A stretch of DNA of 38,715 nucleotides, taken from contig JACRCR010000101.1 in NCBI GenBank assembly GCA_016218925.1, positions 1 to 38,715 of the forward strand, given 5' to 3'. Positions 35,517 through 38,715 of the stretch are shown one piece after another; positions within the stretch are counted from its first letter, which is position 1, and the number at the start of each line of letters is the position of its first letter. Below the pieces are notes generated by a model. That model did not search any database, was not told where the DNA came from, and saw only the letters and a list, made by a program, of their open reading frames with translations. The translations under genes were made by a program, and so were the position numbers. Source of the stretch: Deltaproteobacteria bacterium (lineage in GTDB: Bacteria > Desulfobacterota > Binatia > UBA1149 > CAITLU01).

Positions 35517-36341
35517 CTACTTCTTCTTCCGTCGCGCCACGATGTACTTATCGGTGCGCGGGTTGCTGCGCGTACGCGCGCCCTTGGTCGGTTTTCCCCA
35601 CGGGGTCTGCGGGTGGTTGCCCTTGGCACGCCCCTCGCCGCCGCCGTGCGGGTGATCGACCGGATTCATCGCGATGCCTCGTGTCTGCGGACGCACGCCC
35701 TTCCAGCGCGAACGCCCGGCCTTGCCGATCGAAACCTTCTCGTGCTGGGGATTGCCGACCTGACCGACCGTGGCCCGGCAATCCTTGCGCACGTTGCGCA
35801 GTTCGCCCGAAGGCAGTCGCAGCAGCGCGAACTCTCCCTCTTTGGCCACCAACTGCGCACCGCATCCGGCGCTGCGGGCGATCTTGCCGCCCGCGCCGGG
35901 CTTGAGCTCGATAGCGTGTACGGTCGTGCCGACCGGGATGCGCTCGAGCGGGAGCGTGTTGCCCGGCTTGATGTCGGATTCGGGCCCGGAAGTGATGGCG
36001 TCGCCGACCTTGGATCCCTGCGGAGCCACGATGTAGCGCTTCTCTCCGTCGGCGTACACCAGCAGCGCGATCCGCGCCGAACGGTTCGGATCGTACTCGA
36101 TCGAATCCACACGGCCCGGGATTGCGTCCTTGGTGCGCCGGAAATCGATCAGCCGGTAGCGGCGCTTGTGACCGCCGCCGCGGTGGCGCGAGGTGATGCG
36201 ACCGTTGGTATTGCGACCGCCGCTCTTCTTGATCGGCTCGACCAGCGACTTCTCGGGTGCGCTGCGCGTCACCTCGTCGAAGTCGAGGCCGGTCTGAAAG
36301 CGCCGACCGGGCGAGGTCGGCTTGAAGGTTCTTAGTCCCAC
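35517..36341 (-). CDS. rplB: 50S ribosomal protein L2
   Basis: The 274-residue protein has [36 protein letters not shown], and [14 protein letters not shown] with the peptidyl-transferase-proximal His. It starts at GTG 36341-36339 with GGGAG eight bases upstream, 12 nt after rplW. Confidence 0.98.
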   Translation of the reverse strand: MGLRTFKPTSPGRRFQTGLDFDEVTRSAPEKSLVEPIKKSGGRNTNGRITSRHRGGGHKRRYRLIDFRRTKDAIPGRVDSIEYDPNRSARIALLVYADGEKRYIVAPQGSKVGDAITSGPESDIKPGNTLPLERIPVGTTVHAIELKPGAGGKIARSAGCGAQLVAKEGEFALLRLPSGELRNVRKDCRATVGQVGNPQHEKVSIGKAGRSRWKGVRPQTRGIAMNPVDHPHGGGEGRAKGNHPQTPWGKPTKGARTRSNPRTDKYIVARRKKK

Positions 36342-36353
36342 CGTCCTGGCTCC

Positions 36354-36641
36354 CTAGATCTTCTCGAGCAGGTCGGCCGCCTGCCCTGTGGCCAACGTCA
36401 CGTAGGCCTTCTTCCACTTCGGCTTGGTACCGAGAACCCGACCGACGCGCTTGCTCTTTCCCATGTAGTTGATCGTCCGGACCGCCGAGACCTTGACGCC
36501 GAACAGCTTCTCGACCGCGACCCGGATCTGATCCTTGTTGGCACGCGGGTCGACCTTGAAGACCACCTGGCCGGACTCCGCTACCAGCGTGCCCTTCTCG
36601 GTGATGAGCGGGGCCTTGAGCACTTCGATTACGGCACTCAT
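36354..36641 (-). CDS. rplW: 50S ribosomal protein L23
   Basis: The 95-residue protein reads VLKAPLITEKGTLVAESGQV and has VFKVDPRANKDQIRVAVEKLFGVKV. It docks SRP and trigger factor at the tunnel exit. The start overlaps the rplD stop as ATGA. Confidence 0.98.
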   Translation of the reverse strand: MSAVIEVLKAPLITEKGTLVAESGQVVFKVDPRANKDQIRVAVEKLFGVKVSAVRTINYMGKSKRVGRVLGTKPKWKKAYVTLATGQAADLLEKI

Positions 36642-37258
36642 CGCGACAAACGCTCCTCGATCGCCGCCAGGGCGTCCTTGGTGACCAGCAGGTTCTTGTG
36701 CCGCAAAATGTCGTAGACGTTCAGCCCCTCGACCGACTGAACCAGCACGTGCGGCAGGTTGCGGCCCGCCAGCTCGACGCTGCGGTCGCGCTCCGTCGTC
36801 ACCACCAGCACGCTCGCGCGCACGCCGAGGGTCTCGAGGATCCCGGCCATCAGCTTGGTCTTGGGTTTATCGAGCACCAGCGAATCGACGACCTTGAGCT
36901 GACCATCGCGCGCCTTCTGCGCCAGCGCACTGGATAGAGCGCCGCGACGCGACGAACGCGGCAGGCGGTAGTCGTAGTCGCGAGGCTGAGGGCCGAAGAC
37001 CACGGCGCCGCCGCGCCATACCGGCGAACGGTTCGAACCCGAGCGGGCGCGACCCGTGCCCTTCTGCTTCCATGGCTTCTTGCCTCCGCCGCGGACGAAG
37101 GCGCGCGTCTTGGTCGACGCCGTGCCGCTGCGCCGCGAGGCGAGCTGGGCGAGCACCTGATCGAAGAGCAGGCTGTCGTTGACCCGGGTCTCGAAGAGCG
37201 CCGGCAGGGTCACGCGACCGACCTCTTGATTGGTGCGATTGACGATTGCGGTTTCCAT
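36638..37258 (-). CDS. rplD: 50S ribosomal protein L4
   Basis: The 206-residue protein has the basic tunnel loop TRAFVRGGGKKPWKQKGTGRARSG and the PLVWRGG-like SPVWRGGAVVFGP segment. In Escherichia coli L4 regulates the S10 operon by binding its leader; the tuf-rpsJ gap of 33 nt leaves little room for such a leader here. It begins 8 nt after rplC. Confidence 0.98.
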   Translation of the reverse strand: METAIVNRTNQEVGRVTLPALFETRVNDSLLFDQVLAQLASRRSGTASTKTRAFVRGGGKKPWKQKGTGRARSGSNRSPVWRGGAVVFGPQPRDYDYRLPRSSRRGALSSALAQKARDGQLKVVDSLVLDKPKTKLMAGILETLGVRASVLVVTTERDRSVELAGRNLPHVLVQSVEGLNVYDILRHKNLLVTKDALAAIEERLSR

Positions 37259-37266
37259 CGCCTACC

Positions 37267-37932
37267 TCACGCGCCTTGCGCGGCGACGCGCCGCACTGTC
37301 TTTCGCTTGACCGACGGGCGGACCATGACCTGGTCGCCGGTCGCGCCGGGTACCGCGCCCCGAATGAGGATCAGATTCTCCTCGGGACGCACTTCGACGA
37401 CCGCGAGGTTCTGAGTGGTGCGACGCACCTGACCCATCTGGCCGTCCATGCGTTTGCCCTTGAAAATACGTCCCGGATACGAGCGGCAACCCACCGACCC
37501 GGGTCCGCGGAACGATTCGTGGGTACCGTGTGTGGCCTTGTGGCCGCTGAAGTGGTGGCGCTTCATCACGCCTTGAAATCCCTTTCCCTTGCTGGTGCCG
37601 GTGACGTCGACGGAGTCGCCGGCCTGGAACAGCGAGTCGAGCTTCACATCCTGGCCGACCTGATACTCGCCCGCAGCGTCCAGACGAAACTCGATCAACT
37701 TCGCGAAGTCCGCGCGGCCGGCCTTGGCCATGTGCCCGCGAACCGCCTTCGTCAGGTTCTTCTCGCGACGCCGGCCGAAGCCGATCTGCAGGGCGTCGTA
37801 GCCGTCGCGGTCACGGGTGCGCACCTGCACCACAGTACACGGACCCGCCTCGATCACGGTCACCGGCACGAACGTGCCGCCCGCTTCGAAGCGCTGGGTC
37901 ATTCCGAGTTTCTTGCCTATCAAGCCGAGCAT
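37267..37932 (-). CDS. rplC: 50S ribosomal protein L3
   Basis: The 221-residue protein contains MLGLIGKKLGMTQRF, DVTGTSKGKGFQGVMKRHHFSG and the GSVGCRSYPGRIFKGKRMDGQMG loop with the methylatable Gln. An Arg/Lys-rich C-terminus (SVKRKTVRRVAAQGA) extends the family core. It follows rpsJ by 23 nt. Confidence 0.98.
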   Translation of the reverse strand: MLGLIGKKLGMTQRFEAGGTFVPVTVIEAGPCTVVQVRTRDRDGYDALQIGFGRRREKNLTKAVRGHMAKAGRADFAKLIEFRLDAAGEYQVGQDVKLDSLFQAGDSVDVTGTSKGKGFQGVMKRHHFSGHKATHGTHESFRGPGSVGCRSYPGRIFKGKRMDGQMGQVRRTTQNLAVVEVRPEENLILIRGAVPGATGDQVMVRPSVKRKTVRRVAAQGA

Positions 37933-37955
37933 GACGCTACCTTCGGACCTCGCCG

Positions 37956-38267
<312 letters not shown>

Positions 38268-38300
38268 CGGAAATGCTCCGTCAGTACCACGACAACCATG

Positions 38301-38715
<415 letters not shown>

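Overview
The window is about 38.7 kb of GC-rich bacterial chromosome. Nearly all genes lie on the minus strand; only two (7140-7904 and 10462-10704) are on the plus strand. LptD, a periplasmic-type multihaem cytochrome and an LPS-type envelope point to a diderm (Gram-negative) organism. Base composition, frequent GTG/TTG starts and Cys-rich secreted proteins suggest an uncultured deltaproteobacterial-type lineage (Binatota, Myxococcota or Desulfobacterota relatives). That placement is inference; I could not run a phylogeny. I saw no tRNA, rRNA, CRISPR array or insertion sequence.

Region 1 (1-7139) is an accessory, secretion-oriented cluster read leftwards: a Gly-rich beta-helix-like exported protein, a very Cys-rich sulfatase, an Asp-box (BNR/sialidase-like) exported protein and the start of an Lgt-like membrane protein. 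The first two overlap by GTGA, and the next gap is only 7 nt. Two oddities sit at the head of this cluster. An in-frame TAG splits an otherwise good signal peptide of the first gene, and a 9-G tract lies between promoter-like -35 and -10 hexamers, as in known phase-variable promoters. This is the most unusual part of the window.

Region 2 (7140-10808) holds a small exported STN-like protein, an octahaem cytochrome c with HEAT-like and TPR segments (one haem site is CX4CH), and a lone addiction-module antitoxin followed by an 18-codon ORF where a ParE/RelE toxin would be expected.

Region 3 (10809-21347) is a tightly packed run: SPOR-domain protein, trpE, trpD, trpC, trpF, trpB, trpA, folC and lptD. 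Most junctions overlap or abut, so tryptophan synthesis, folate polyglutamylation and LPS export appear translationally coupled. trpG is missing from the run, and accD, often found between trpA and folC, is also absent.

Region 4 (21449-38715) is the tuf-S10-spc-alpha ribosomal superoperon in conserved order (tuf, rpsJ through rplQ) followed by argS and a probable intrinsic terminator. infA is missing between map and rpmJ. S4, S14 and L36 are the zinc-binding (Cys+) forms, and adenylate kinase also carries a Cys4 lid. Several ribosomal genes start with GTG or TTG, with Shine-Dalgarno sequences supporting those starts.
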